The position numbers were made by a program, and so were the translations under genes. A stretch of 43,605 nt of DNA from contig JBBROU010000028.1 in the NCBI GenBank assembly GCA_038229055.1, positions 1-43,605 of the forward strand, given 5' to 3'. A model generated the notes under the pieces. That model had not been told where the DNA came from. It did not search any database and was given only the letters and a program-made list of their open reading frames with translations. Shown here piece by piece: positions 23,954 through 32,484 of this stretch (position 1 is its first letter; every line of letters begins with the position of its first letter). This DNA comes from JANYJA01 sp038229055. Its GTDB lineage: Bacteria > Acidobacteriota > Terriglobia > Bryobacterales > Bryobacteraceae.

Positions 23954-25084
23954 ATGAGTTATTACGACGATCTCGGCGTCTCGCCTTCGGCCTCGACTGC
24001 CGAAATTCGCGAAAGCTATCGCACCCTGGTCCGATTACTGCATCCGGACGCTCAGACTGAGCCTCAGTTGAAACAAGCCGCCGAGCTGCAGATGAAGCGG
24101 CTCAATCACATCCACACCGTTTTGACCGACCCGGACCGGCGCCGGCGTTACGATACGGAGTGCGCCGAAGGCAATGAGCGTCTCGCGCCGATCATCATTC
24201 AGACACCGCCTGCGCAGCCGCGACGCAACCCCGGATTCGGAACTCTGGCGTGGGTCGGGGCAGCGCTCGGCTGCGGGATTCTGATCGCCTGGCTGGCGAC
24301 ACGCGACAGCTCCTCTGCTGCCGTGGCTTATGTGGAATCGATTCCGAAAGCGGTAGTCGACGATATTAGCGGCGGCAATGGCGGCCGTTCCGAAAAAGGC
24401 GTGGACGTGAAGGCGCTGGAAGATCTGCGTTCGCAATTGCGGCTCGCAACGCTCGAACGGGATGCCGCTCGCGAAGAACTGGCACGTCTGCGAAACGCGG
24501 CGATCACGAAAGACCAACCCGGACGCACGCACGAGGACTCGGCACCCGTAGTGCCTTCCCGCCGCATTGCGGAGTTGCCTGTGCGCGCGCCATTGCGTGC
24601 AAGCGAGCCCTCACACGTAACTAACGCCGCATTGATCGCTCCCGCGCCTCCTGTCATTGAGCCTGAAGTGAAAACTACGCAGCCGCTTTCGGCGCTCAAT
24701 TCCGCCAGCCAGCAGAATCTAGCGGGTGTTTGGATCTTTCCCCGGAAGAAATTGACCAATAAGGATAAAGCTCTCTACCCGCCTGAATACATCGAAACCA
24801 CCATCGTGGAAGAGAACGGCAACCTTCACGGAAAATACAAAGCCCGGTACATGGTTTCGGATCGAGCCATCTCGCCCGATGTGACTTTTGAGTTCGCCGG
24901 TAAACCGTCCGCCTCCCCCGCGCAGTTTGCGTGGACGGGCGCCGGCGGTTCCAAGGGAGAGGTCAAACTGAAGCTGATCTCGGATAAGTCGATGGAAGTC
25001 GTTTGGGTTACCACGCACCTGGGCAAGGTTCTCGGCTTGGCCTCCGGAACGGCCGTGCTGGTGCGCCGTCCCGACAATCCGTAG
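23954..25084 (+). CDS. Membrane-anchored J-domain protein
   Basis: 376 residues from the ATG at 23954, beginning MSYYDDLGVSPSASTAEIRE. Residues 1-70 form a J-domain with the HPD motif (VRLLHPDAQT) and a final DPDRRRRYD, so it can stimulate a DnaK ATPase. One transmembrane helix follows (LAWVGAALGCGILIAWLA), then a coiled coil (residues ~155-190, LEDLRSQLRLATLERDAARE) and a C-terminal beta domain with GVWIFPRKKLTNKDKALYPP and YIETTIVEENGNLHGKYKAR, ending RRPDNP. It lacks the zinc-finger and peptide-binding parts of true DnaJ. It probably brings a chaperone to the membrane, with the C-terminal domain outside. An upstream in-frame ATG (23924) is less likely. Confidence 0.87.
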   Translation: MSYYDDLGVSPSASTAEIRESYRTLVRLLHPDAQTEPQLKQAAELQMKRLNHIHTVLTDPDRRRRYDTECAEGNERLAPIIIQTPPAQPRRNPGFGTLAWVGAALGCGILIAWLATRDSSSAAVAYVESIPKAVVDDISGGNGGRSEKGVDVKALEDLRSQLRLATLERDAAREELARLRNAAITKDQPGRTHEDSAPVVPSRRIAELPVRAPLRASEPSHVTNAALIAPAPPVIEPEVKTTQPLSALNSASQQNLAGVWIFPRKKLTNKDKALYPPEYIETTIVEENGNLHGKYKARYMVSDRAISPDVTFEFAGKPSASPAQFAWTGAGGSKGEVKLKLISDKSMEVVWVTTHLGKVLGLASGTAVLVRRPDNP

Positions 25085-25822
25085 TTAATCGAGCACCTTG
25101 GCAGTCAGAACCAATATCAACGCACCTTCGGACCCATCGAGGCCCGCTTTGCCGACCACTACCTTTTGGCCTTCACGAATATCCACGTCAGTGCTTATGG
25201 CCGCATCGCTCATGAAATAGTCGTTGTTGTCGCCCGCCCTCCTCCGAACTGGAACCTTAAGATCGAGACGAAGATTGTTGATCCGGATGGCGCGGTCTTT
25301 CGTCTCTGAACCCACGCCCGCGCTGCCGACGCGAAGGGAGTACGTGGTGGATGCGGGGCTGTCGGATAGCTTGGGCATCATGCCACTGACGCTGCCGCCG
25401 TTCCCGTCACGCACCCGGATCAGAGCGGTTTCAACCAGCCGGTATTCTTTATAGGGGAACAGCAACCGCATCTGCTTGATGACAGGATCTAGCTCTTTCG
25501 GTACGTCTATGCCGGAAGTATCTTTCATGGCAGCCATCATCATGTACACGGTCATTTCGATGTTGTGCGGGATGGAAGGCGGAACGTCGAGACGCTTGAT
25601 CGCTTCTCCGATGGCATCGAGCAAGTCCGGTGTGCCCCGAACGGCAAGTACCTTGAGATTGCGGTCGGCGGTGATCGGCACGCCGAAAGCCGCAAGCACT
25701 TGCGATGCTTGATTCACATCCGCGTACTTCAACGGAAACACGCGCGTCGTCACATTCTGCCCAGACGCTACTGAAAGGGCCAAGAACAACGCCAGCAATA
25801 CAGCGGTACCGATTCGTCTCAT
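25085..25822 (-). CDS. Secretin/STN-type N-domain protein, secreted
   Basis: 245 residues from the ATG at 25822 (ribosome site GGAG 7 bp upstream), with a signal peptide (MRRIGTAVLLALFLALSVAS). Residues 25-85 match the small N-domains of secretins and STN proteins: RVFPLKYADVNQASQVLAAF, GVPITADRNLKVLAVRGTPD and LLDAIGEAIKRLDVPPS. No secretin pore domain follows; the rest is a beta-rich domain (YRLVETALIRVRDGNGGSVS, LRLDLKVPVRRR) ending in a GQKVVVGKAGLDGSEGALIL strand pair as in a truncated secretin ring. It is the last gene of the sigma/anti-sigma operon, a trio common in Acidobacteria whose purpose is not known. Confidence 0.8.
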   Translation of the reverse strand: MRRIGTAVLLALFLALSVASGQNVTTRVFPLKYADVNQASQVLAAFGVPITADRNLKVLAVRGTPDLLDAIGEAIKRLDVPPSIPHNIEMTVYMMMAAMKDTSGIDVPKELDPVIKQMRLLFPYKEYRLVETALIRVRDGNGGSVSGMMPKLSDSPASTTYSLRVGSAGVGSETKDRAIRINNLRLDLKVPVRRRAGDNNDYFMSDAAISTDVDIREGQKVVVGKAGLDGSEGALILVLTAKVLD

Positions 25823-25823
25823 A

Positions 25824-26225
25824 TCACTCTCCAAGTTTTTCGAATTGCCAAATGATGACGACACCCGGGTCGTCGGTCACGAACTTCACGGTCAACGGGG
25901 GTGCCGCTTCCGGTCTTGGCCGCACGGCGCGATGGCGGTGTCGGACGTGTGCTGCACGGATAACCGGCACGGGCGTTTCCGTCCTGTTTGTAATTGAGTG
26001 AAGAACCGATACCGTCATGGGAACGGTGGTTCTCCGGCGCGGGATCAACAGCAAGGATGAAGCGGCAATTAGGATCGCTGCCGCAGCCGCCAGCCAACCC
26101 CACCCAAAATTGCGCCGTGACCGAATTTCCCGCAAAACCGCGTTCCGGATAACAGCAAACTCGTCCTCCGCGATCGGCTCTTCACGCAAGGCCGCAAGAT
26201 CGTTTTGAATTTCTTGAAGACTCAT
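25824..26225 (-). CDS. Predicted anti-sigma factor, single-pass membrane protein
   Basis: 133 residues. A cytoplasmic N-terminal helix region (MSLQEIQNDLAALREEPIAE, FAVIRNAVLREIRSRR) is followed by one transmembrane segment (WLAAAAAILIAASSLLLI) and a ~55-residue outer tail. The HxxxCxxC zinc motif of ZAS anti-sigma factors is absent, so the class is a short non-zinc type. The start overlaps the stop of the ECF sigma gene by 4 bp (ATGA), the standard arrangement for a sigma factor and its membrane inhibitor. It remains intact although the sigma gene appears frameshifted. Confidence 0.72.
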   Translation of the reverse strand: MSLQEIQNDLAALREEPIAEDEFAVIRNAVLREIRSRRNFGWGWLAAAAAILIAASSLLLIPRRRTTVPMTVSVLHSITNRTETPVPVIRAAHVRHRHRAVRPRPEAAPPLTVKFVTDDPGVVIIWQFEKLGE

Positions 26226-26816
26226 TGATGCCTCCTGAGATAGCGCTCCACCATGTCTCTTAACTTCGTCCGCGCCGCGCTCGAATGCGAACGCACCGTG
26301 GCTTCAGTGCAGCCGAGCGCTTCGGCGACCTCGCGCGTCGAGAGGCCCTCAACATCGCGAAGAACGACTGCGGCACGCTCACGCTCCGGAAGCCGGAGCA
26401 AGGCCTCGCTAAGAAATCTTCGGCGTTCGGCATCGGACGCTTCCACCTCGGGGCCGGCTAGCTTTGACGTCGCGTCCGCGGCCAGATTCTCCTCCCGCGA
26501 CACACGCGATTTGCGCTGCATATCCCGGCACAGATTCACGGTGACGCGGTAAAGCCATGGCGCCAGGTTTTTCTGATTCCGCAGGTGCCCGAGGTTTCTT
26601 ATGCATCCGCAGAAAAACCTGCTGTGAGGCATCTTTGGCATCTTCCAGATTTCCGAGCAGCCGGTACGCTGTCATCAGCACGGCGCGCTGATGCCGGATC
26701 ATCAATTCATCAAACGCCCGGTCGTCCCCAGCCTTGGCGCGCGCAAGAAGCTGAACCACTTCGCCGCGCGGTTCCTCGCCTTCCAGCCCGACCAGACTTA
26801 GCGTCAATTCCTGCAT
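26222..26816 (-). pseudogene. ECF sigma-70 factor with one-base frameshift near 26600
   Basis: Residues 1-72 from the ATG at 26816 carry sigma region 2 (AFDELMIRHQRAVLMTAYRL, LEDAKDASQQVFLRMHK). The match continues in the next frame with NLGHLRNQKNLAPWLYRVTV, and region 4 is complete: LPERERAAVVLRDVEGLSTR, EVAEALGCTEATVRSHSSAA. The span is 595 bp, 198 codons plus one extra base; dropping one A at about 26600 restores a normal ~197-residue factor. No canonical +1 slippery site is present. So it is a recent inactivation, a sequencing error, or less likely a recoded gene. The intact downstream anti-sigma and secretin-like genes favour a very recent event or error. Confidence 0.85.
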
Positions 26817-26854
26817 TGCCCCACGCTATGTAATACTTTGCTTGCTGCCGGTTC

Positions 26855-29800
26855 GTGCAGAAGAAAATGCGTCTCGACGATAAATTCCGGATGGAGCGCG
26901 GCGTCGTCTATCTTACTGGCATTCAGGCCCTGGTGCGGCTCCCGATCGACCAGATGCGCATGGACCGGCGGGCCGGGCTCAATACCGGCGCCTTCATCTC
27001 GGGTTACGAAGGCTCGCCGCTTGGCGGGTACGATCTCGCGCTGGGCCGGGCGAAGTCCATTCTCGAAGAACACCAGATTCACTTTGTTCCGGGACTGAAC
27101 GAAGACCTTGCCGCCACGGCAGTTTTCGGCAGCCAGATGGTGCACGTAATGGGCGGCGCGCGCGTCGATGGCGTCGTCGGAATCTGGTATGGCAAAGGGC
27201 CTGGCGTCGACCGCTCGGGCGATATTCTCAAGCACGCCAACTTGGCCGGCACCGGTCCAAACTGCGCCGCGCTTGTGCTGGCGGGCGACGACCATATGTC
27301 GAAAAGCTCCACGGCACCGCATCAAAGCGAGTTGAGCTTCTACAACTTCGGCATGCCGGTTTTCTGCCCGGGCAGCGTCGCCGAAATTCTAGAATTCGGT
27401 CTCGCCGCGATTGCGCTCTCGCGATTTTCCGGCGCATGGGTCGGGATGAAGCTTGTGACCAACGTCTGCGATGCCGGCAGCACGGTGGCTCTCTCCGGGA
27501 CGGCACCGTTCCGTGTGCCGGAACATTACGACAAGCGCTTTGACGCGCGGCTCGTGATCCCGCACACTGTCGCTCTAGAGGCTGAAGTGCATTACCGCCG
27601 CCTCGATGCCGCTCGCAATTTCGCCCGGTTGAATTCTGTGAATCGGATGCATGGCGCAACCGGCGTTCCCGCATGGCTCGCCATCGCAACCGCCGGCAAG
27701 AGCTATTACGACACGATGCAGGCGTTTCGCGACATGGGGATCGGCGTAGAGGATCTGGCGCCGCTGGGGATTCGCATCGCGCAACTCGGCATGACCTATC
27801 CGCTGGAGCCTGGGTTTGTTACGGCGCTGGCGCGCGATGCTGAAACGCTGCTGGTCATCGAAGAAAAGCGCAGCTTCCTCGAATTGCAATTGCGCGAGAT
27901 GCTCTATGGTGCCGCGCAACGGCCGCGAATGTTGGGCAAGGTGGACACAGCCGGAGCCCCTCTGTTTTCGTCGCTGCTGGAGCTAAGTCCGGAACGCATT
28001 GTCGAAGTAATCGGGCCGATGATAACGGCGCGCCAATCGATCCCGTCAGTCACCCATCGCCTCCAGAAAGTTCAGGCAGTCGCCAATCGGGAGCGCCAGT
28101 TGATCACCGCACGCACGCCCAGTTACTGCCCGGGGTGTCCCCACAATCGCTCGACGGTTTTGTTTGAGGGCCAGTTCGCGGGCGGCGGCATCGGCTGCCA
28201 CGGCATGGCCGCGTTCTTTCCGCATTTGCGCGATGGCTACAAGTTCCTGACGCACATGGGTGGCGAGGGCGCGCCGTGGATCGGCATGTCGCCGTTCGTG
28301 GAACGCGGCCACATTTTCCAGAACATCGGCGACGGCACTTACTTCCATTCGGGATCGCTCGCCGTGCAGGCCTGCGTGGCCGCCGGCGTGAACATCACTT
28401 TCAAAATTCTCTACAATGGCGCGGTTGCGATGACCGGGGGGCAGGATGTCTACGGTGCCCTTCCCGTGCCCGATCTCACGCTGAAGCTCGCGGCGGAAGG
28501 CGTGAAGCGCACCGTGATCGTCACGGACGATACTTCGAAATACGACGCCGAAACCAAACTCGCGGCCAATTGCGAGGTGCGGGATCGTGACGACATGCAG
28601 AGCGTGTTGCAGCAGCTCGAACAGGTAGAAGGCGTGTCGGTGATGATCTACGACCAGCAATGCGCCGCTGAAAAGCGACGACTTCGTTCGCGCGGAAAGG
28701 CAGCCGAGCCGCAAAATCGGATCGTCATCAATGAGCGCGTCTGCGAAGGCTGCGGCGATTGTGTACGGCAATCCGGCTGCATGAGTTTGCAGCCCGTGCA
28801 GACCGAGCTGGGCACGAAAACGCGCGTCCATCAGGCGTCGTGCAACAAGGATTATTCCTGCATGAAAGGCGATTGCCTGTCGTTCGTCACCGTTCGCATT
28901 AAGGAAGGAACAGGCTTACGCCGCAGGGGTCCGGCGGCACTCCCGCGGATTGAAGTTGCGCCGCCGCGCCGTCAAGCCCGCATCGGCGCAAGCTACGCGA
29001 TTCTCTCGCCCGGCATTGGTGGGACCGGCGTGGTTACGGTGAATGCGCTGCTCGCAACTGCCGCGTGGATCGACGGCGTCTCTGCCATCACGCTGGACCA
29101 GACGGGACTGGCTCAGAAGGGCGGGGTAGTGGTCTCGAGCATCGTGCTTTCCGAGGTGCCGCTGCCCTTGGCCGCCAAGATTGGATGGGCGCGTGCCGAC
29201 GTGCTGTTGGGCTTCGACCTTCTCGGCGCGGGTGCTCACGAGAATCTGAAATGCGCCGACGCCGAACGCACGATCGCCATCGTGAACACGGCCGAGGTGC
29301 CCACCCGCGAGGCCATTCGCGGTGAAATCCAGCTCGCCGGCCCGCGCCAAGTGGTCAGCCTGATCGAGCGCTATACCCGGCGCGATCGCAACGTCTTTGT
29401 GGACGCCTCGCGCATTGCCGAAGGGCTCTTCGCGACTCATCTTCCAGTGAATATTTTCCTGCTGGGCGTTGCGTTTCAATCGGGCGCGATCCCGCTCAGC
29501 ACCGCCGCGATCGAGGAAGCCATCGCGTTGAACCGCACCGACTCCGAGCGTAACCTGGAAGCTTTCTTGTGGGGACGAAAGTATTACGAAGACGCGGCGT
29601 TCGTCGAGGATTTACTGGCTCCTCATGCCCGTGCAGCGGCTCCATTCGACCGCTACACGGATCTGGTGGACTATCAAAACGAGAATTACGCGCGCGCCTA
29701 TCGCGAGTTCGTGGAGCGAGTCGCGGAACGCGCCCCCGCACTTGCCGATACGGTGAGCCGGTCGCTCTATAAGTTGATGGCGTACAAAGACGAGTATGAA

Positions 29801-30325
29801 GTCGCGCGCCTGCTTGTCGCTCCGCAATTCCGAGGCGGCTTAAACGCGCAGTGGGAGCAGATCGAATCCATCTTTTACAATCTGCATCCGCCGTTCATGC
29901 GAACCCTCGGATTCAAGAAAAAGCTCACACTGGGCGATTGGTTCTCAACGCCATTGCGCGTGCTCGCGAAGCTGAAATTCCTGCGCGGCACCCCGTTCGA
30001 CGCCTTCGGTTACGCGCGCTCCCGCCGCGAAGAGCGCGAGCTGATTGCGTGGTATCGCGGATTGATGGAGGAAGTCCTCGGGCTCGCCACCGAGCACACC
30101 ATGAGCAGCGCTCTGGAACTCGCCGCGCTACCCGACCAGATCCGCGGCTATGAAGACGTGAAGCGCGAGAGCATCCGGAAGGTTCGGGCCCTGGCGCTTC
30201 AGAAAGTCGAAGAAATGAGCTACTTGGCAGGGGGCGGTGGCGGCGGAGCTTCGGCCGGTGGAGCGCCCGCGGGCGGCGCGGGAGCACCTTCCGGCGCCAT
30301 CGCAGGCTCGGTCGATCCGCGGTGA
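26855..30325 (+). CDS. Fused indolepyruvate:ferredoxin oxidoreductase family enzyme
   Basis: 1156 residues. Domains in order: pyrimidine-type TPP domain (residues ~10-370; ISGYEGSPLGGYDLALG, VYLTGIQALVRLP); TPP-binding domain (~425-600; YCPGCPHNRSTVLFEG, NIGDGTYFHSGSLAV); a ferredoxin-like 2[4Fe-4S] segment (~625-690; VCEGCGDCVRQSGC, SCNKDYSCMKGDC); the gamma domain (~705-900; GIGGTGVVTVNALLATAAW); and a C-terminal DUF6537-like helical region to ~1115. It oxidatively decarboxylates aryl or branched 2-oxo acids to acyl-CoA with ferredoxin. The start could be GTG 26855 or ATG 26867. The last ~35 residues are Gly/Ala/Pro low complexity and lie antisense to the cytochrome gene, so the tail is probably read-through with no function. 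Confidence 0.93.
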   Translation: MQKKMRLDDKFRMERGVVYLTGIQALVRLPIDQMRMDRRAGLNTGAFISGYEGSPLGGYDLALGRAKSILEEHQIHFVPGLNEDLAATAVFGSQMVHVMGGARVDGVVGIWYGKGPGVDRSGDILKHANLAGTGPNCAALVLAGDDHMSKSSTAPHQSELSFYNFGMPVFCPGSVAEILEFGLAAIALSRFSGAWVGMKLVTNVCDAGSTVALSGTAPFRVPEHYDKRFDARLVIPHTVALEAEVHYRRLDAARNFARLNSVNRMHGATGVPAWLAIATAGKSYYDTMQAFRDMGIGVEDLAPLGIRIAQLGMTYPLEPGFVTALARDAETLLVIEEKRSFLELQLREMLYGAAQRPRMLGKVDTAGAPLFSSLLELSPERIVEVIGPMITARQSIPSVTHRLQKVQAVANRERQLITARTPSYCPGCPHNRSTVLFEGQFAGGGIGCHGMAAFFPHLRDGYKFLTHMGGEGAPWIGMSPFVERGHIFQNIGDGTYFHSGSLAVQACVAAGVNITFKILYNGAVAMTGGQDVYGALPVPDLTLKLAAEGVKRTVIVTDDTSKYDAETKLAANCEVRDRDDMQSVLQQLEQVEGVSVMIYDQQCAAEKRRLRSRGKAAEPQNRIVINERVCEGCGDCVRQSGCMSLQPVQTELGTKTRVHQASCNKDYSCMKGDCLSFVTVRIKEGTGLRRRGPAALPRIEVAPPRRQARIGASYAILSPGIGGTGVVTVNALLATAAWIDGVSAITLDQTGLAQKGGVVVSSIVLSEVPLPLAAKIGWARADVLLGFDLLGAGAHENLKCADAERTIAIVNTAEVPTREAIRGEIQLAGPRQVVSLIERYTRRDRNVFVDASRIAEGLFATHLPVNIFLLGVAFQSGAIPLSTAAIEEAIALNRTDSERNLEAFLWGRKYYEDAAFVEDLLAPHARAAAPFDRYTDLVDYQNENYARAYREFVERVAERAPALADTVSRSLYKLMAYKDEYEVARLLVAPQFRGGLNAQWEQIESIFYNLHPPFMRTLGFKKKLTLGDWFSTPLRVLAKLKFLRGTPFDAFGYARSRREERELIAWYRGLMEEVLGLATEHTMSSALELAALPDQIRGYEDVKRESIRKVRALALQKVEEMSYLAGGGGGGASAGGAPAGGAGAPSGAIAGSVDPR

Positions 30326-30660
30326 CAGGTGTAGCAGGTCACGTGCATCTTGCCATCGGAAAACTTGCTGTTGATGTCACGCGCGAGCGTGATCATGTGG
30401 CGCGCCATTTCTTTCTCGTGCCTTTCATCGCTCGCGAAGTTGCCCTGAACGTGACAGAAGCTGCACTCCACGCCCAGCGCCGTTTTGAAAGCCCGCATTG
30501 CGGGCATTAACTCGGCCGGCGTCAATAGCTTCAAGTTTTTCGGTGCTGGGTGTTGCCCTGCCGGAGGCGTTCCCTTGGGCGCCGGCGGTTCCTGCGCAAG
30601 CAGCGGAGTCAGTAACAAGGCGATGGAGGCCAGGCTTGTCGTCAGGTACCTGTAAGTCAT
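30220..30660 (-). CDS. Diheme c-type cytochrome (reaction-centre cytochrome subunit-like)
   Basis: 146 residues from the ATG at 30660 (another ATG at 30669), with a signal peptide (MTYRYLTTSLASIALLLTPL). Two haem motifs are present: GVECSFCHVQGNFASDE and HVTCYTCHRGSTEP. The region LKLLTPAELMPAMRAFKTAL and ARHMITLARDINSKFSDGKM matches the PRC-cytochrome family (PF02276) that is widespread in non-photosynthetic Acidobacteria. It probably carries electrons in the periplasm. The C-terminal ~25 residues are Pro/Ala only (PAPPAGAPPAEAPPPPPPAK) and overlap the oxidoreductase gene by 106 bp on the other strand. Confidence 0.88.
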   Translation of the reverse strand: MTYRYLTTSLASIALLLTPLLAQEPPAPKGTPPAGQHPAPKNLKLLTPAELMPAMRAFKTALGVECSFCHVQGNFASDERHEKEMARHMITLARDINSKFSDGKMHVTCYTCHRGSTEPAMAPEGAPAPPAGAPPAEAPPPPPPAK

Positions 30661-30715
30661 AGCTAACATGAAAGCACAAATCCAGCCATATCGTTCGCTA
30701 AGTTTTGTGAAAGTT

Positions 30716-32092
30716 CTAAAGCTTCTTTGCGATGATCGCGTAATCGAGTCCGCCGAAAAACCGGTTTCGGAACTCGACCGGCAGCTCCCCGACTTCCGGC
30801 ATTGACTCCATAGCGGGCGATCTGGGATGCACTTCAATGCCCCCCATTCCGAACTCTTCCAGATAAAATGCCAGCAATGCGGATGGCACCGGCCGTGTGT
30901 GCGTCGGGTCGAGATAGAAGTGCGTCGCGAAAATTGCAAGACACTCCGGATTGGGAGTTTCGATCGCCAGCACGCCGCCGCGTTTGAGCGAAGACGCGCA
31001 AAGCCGCACCAATTCAGGTAGCCGCTCCGGTGGCAGGTGTTCCACTACCTGGCTGCAGAAAATGCCGTCGAGCGCGAACTCGCCTAAGTCGCGCAGATAG
31101 ACAAATAGATCGGCGATCTCCGCGTGCAAACCTTTGGCTTGGCAATACGCCACCGATTCTGGGCTCAGATCGATACCGCGCCCGCCAAAGCGCCCCAGAA
31201 ATTCGCCGCGACCGCAGCCAATGTCGAGGATCTCCGCGCGTCCTTCGAAAAAAGGCCGGTAGAATTCAAGAGTTTCCGCGACGTGCTCTTCAGAACCACG
31301 AAAGCGATCTGAAAAACGCTGGTAATCGAATGAACTCGCCGCGGGAGAACTCGCCGCGACCGGCACGCCCGCAAGCGGCGCGCTAGCCACGCCCCGCTGC
31401 CTGACCACGCGCAACTCGGCGTGGATTACGCGCTCGTACTCCAAACGAATGCGCTCGAGGTCGGCCCACAGCCGCTGCTGAATCTCCTGCGAGCCGCGCG
31501 CCAGGGTAGCCTGATATTCCCCGTGTTGCGCTTTCATGCTCTCATGAAAATTGGCTTCGACCTGCGTCACGCGATGCTGGAATGCGCCCTGAAGCTCAGA
31601 AACGCCGCGCAACGCGTACACTTCGTTCGCCATCACCTTCTTTTCCCACTCCTCGCGCCACCGCATCCAGTGCAGCCGCGCGTCGTGCAGTTCATCCAAG
31701 CCGCTGGCGGCGACCGCCATCTTCGTGAGCGACCGATTGGCGTCATTCAATGCTTCAGTGCCGCCTTCAATCCACGCGATCACTTCCCGATTGAACGTCA
31801 CCTGATCCCGAACGAACCAGCCGAGCGATCGCGCAACAGTTTTCTTGACCAGTTGAATGGCCGCGTTGACGGGGCCCCCGCCGCGCGGATTCACCGATCC
31901 GATGGCGGCCATTTTGGCTTGCGCCGCGTCGCGCGCCCGCACCAGCGGCATCAAGTCGATTAGCGGAATCGAAATCTGCCTGGAAGTCCCCGGGTCGACG
32001 ACGGCGGACGTTTCCGGGTAGCGTGCGCGCACCCGGTCCTTCACCGCCTGAATTAACTCGGTGAGCTCGGCCAGCTTTAAGTCATCCGCCAC
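30716..32092 (-). CDS. Methyltransferase with long N-terminal coiled coil
   Basis: 458 residues from GTG 32092, which overlaps the queF stop; a longer frame exists but its extra 35 residues are Arg-rich shadow sequence. Residues 1-230 are mostly helical and coiled coil (ADDLKLAELTELIQAVKDRV, REEWEKKVMANEVYALRGVS, RLWADLERIRLEYERVIHAE). Residues ~255-458 form a class I methyltransferase: AEILDIGCGRGEFLGRFG (SAM motif I), GIDLSPESVAYCQAKGLHAE, DGIFCSQVVEHLPPERLPEL. This layout recalls O-antigen and polysaccharide chain-terminating methyltransferases such as WbdD types, which use coiled coils as a length ruler; no kinase domain is present. Role in surface glycan synthesis is inference. Confidence 0.85.
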   Translation of the reverse strand: MADDLKLAELTELIQAVKDRVRARYPETSAVVDPGTSRQISIPLIDLMPLVRARDAAQAKMAAIGSVNPRGGGPVNAAIQLVKKTVARSLGWFVRDQVTFNREVIAWIEGGTEALNDANRSLTKMAVAASGLDELHDARLHWMRWREEWEKKVMANEVYALRGVSELQGAFQHRVTQVEANFHESMKAQHGEYQATLARGSQEIQQRLWADLERIRLEYERVIHAELRVVRQRGVASAPLAGVPVAASSPAASSFDYQRFSDRFRGSEEHVAETLEFYRPFFEGRAEILDIGCGRGEFLGRFGGRGIDLSPESVAYCQAKGLHAEIADLFVYLRDLGEFALDGIFCSQVVEHLPPERLPELVRLCASSLKRGGVLAIETPNPECLAIFATHFYLDPTHTRPVPSALLAFYLEEFGMGGIEVHPRSPAMESMPEVGELPVEFRNRFFGGLDYAIIAKKL

Positions 32093-32480
32093 GCTTGGAT
32101 TTGCTCCACACTGCCGTGATCTTGGAATGTAGCCCACCGCGCGGCGTGAACTGGCCCTCGACCGTCGCCGACACCGGCTTCGCCGCCGCCACGACATCCC
32201 TCAAAAAACGGTTCACCACGTTTTCATAGAAAATCCCCAGGTCGCGATACGCCAGGGTGTACATCTTCAGCGACTTCAATTCGAGACACAGCTTGTCGGG
32301 CACGTAACGCAGGTTCAAAACGCCGAAATCGGGCAGCCCTGTCTTCGGGCAGATCGATGTGAACTCCGGAATTTCGATTTCAATCTGATATCCGGGAAAT
32401 TGGTTGGGCCAGGTCTCGATCTTCGGCAGAACCGCGTCGATGCCTGAAACCGCGTGTTCATCGGTGTACTCTTTCTTCAT
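32082..32480 (-). CDS. queF: NADPH-dependent preQ1 synthase (7-cyano-7-deazaguanine reductase)
   Basis: 132-residue, single-domain (YkvM-type) QueF. The catalytic Cys lies in EFTSICPKTGLPDFG, and the family-defining QueF motif is LCLELKSLKMYTLAYRD. FYENVVNRFLRDVV and QFTPRGGLHSK complete the tunnel fold. It reduces preQ0 to preQ1 in queuosine tRNA modification. No other queuosine genes are in the window. It is 4 bp downstream of the TIGR00300 gene and overlaps the methyltransferase gene by 11 bp, so all three are probably on one transcript. Confidence 0.96.
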   Translation of the reverse strand: MKKEYTDEHAVSGIDAVLPKIETWPNQFPGYQIEIEIPEFTSICPKTGLPDFGVLNLRYVPDKLCLELKSLKMYTLAYRDLGIFYENVVNRFLRDVVAAAKPVSATVEGQFTPRGGLHSKITAVWSKSKRGG

Positions 32481-32484
32481 CTCC

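Noticed and set aside
26590..26610. Programmed +1 frameshift in the sigma gene
   Set aside because: No known slippery heptamer, rare codon or stimulatory structure is evident at the junction; mutation or sequencing error is simpler.
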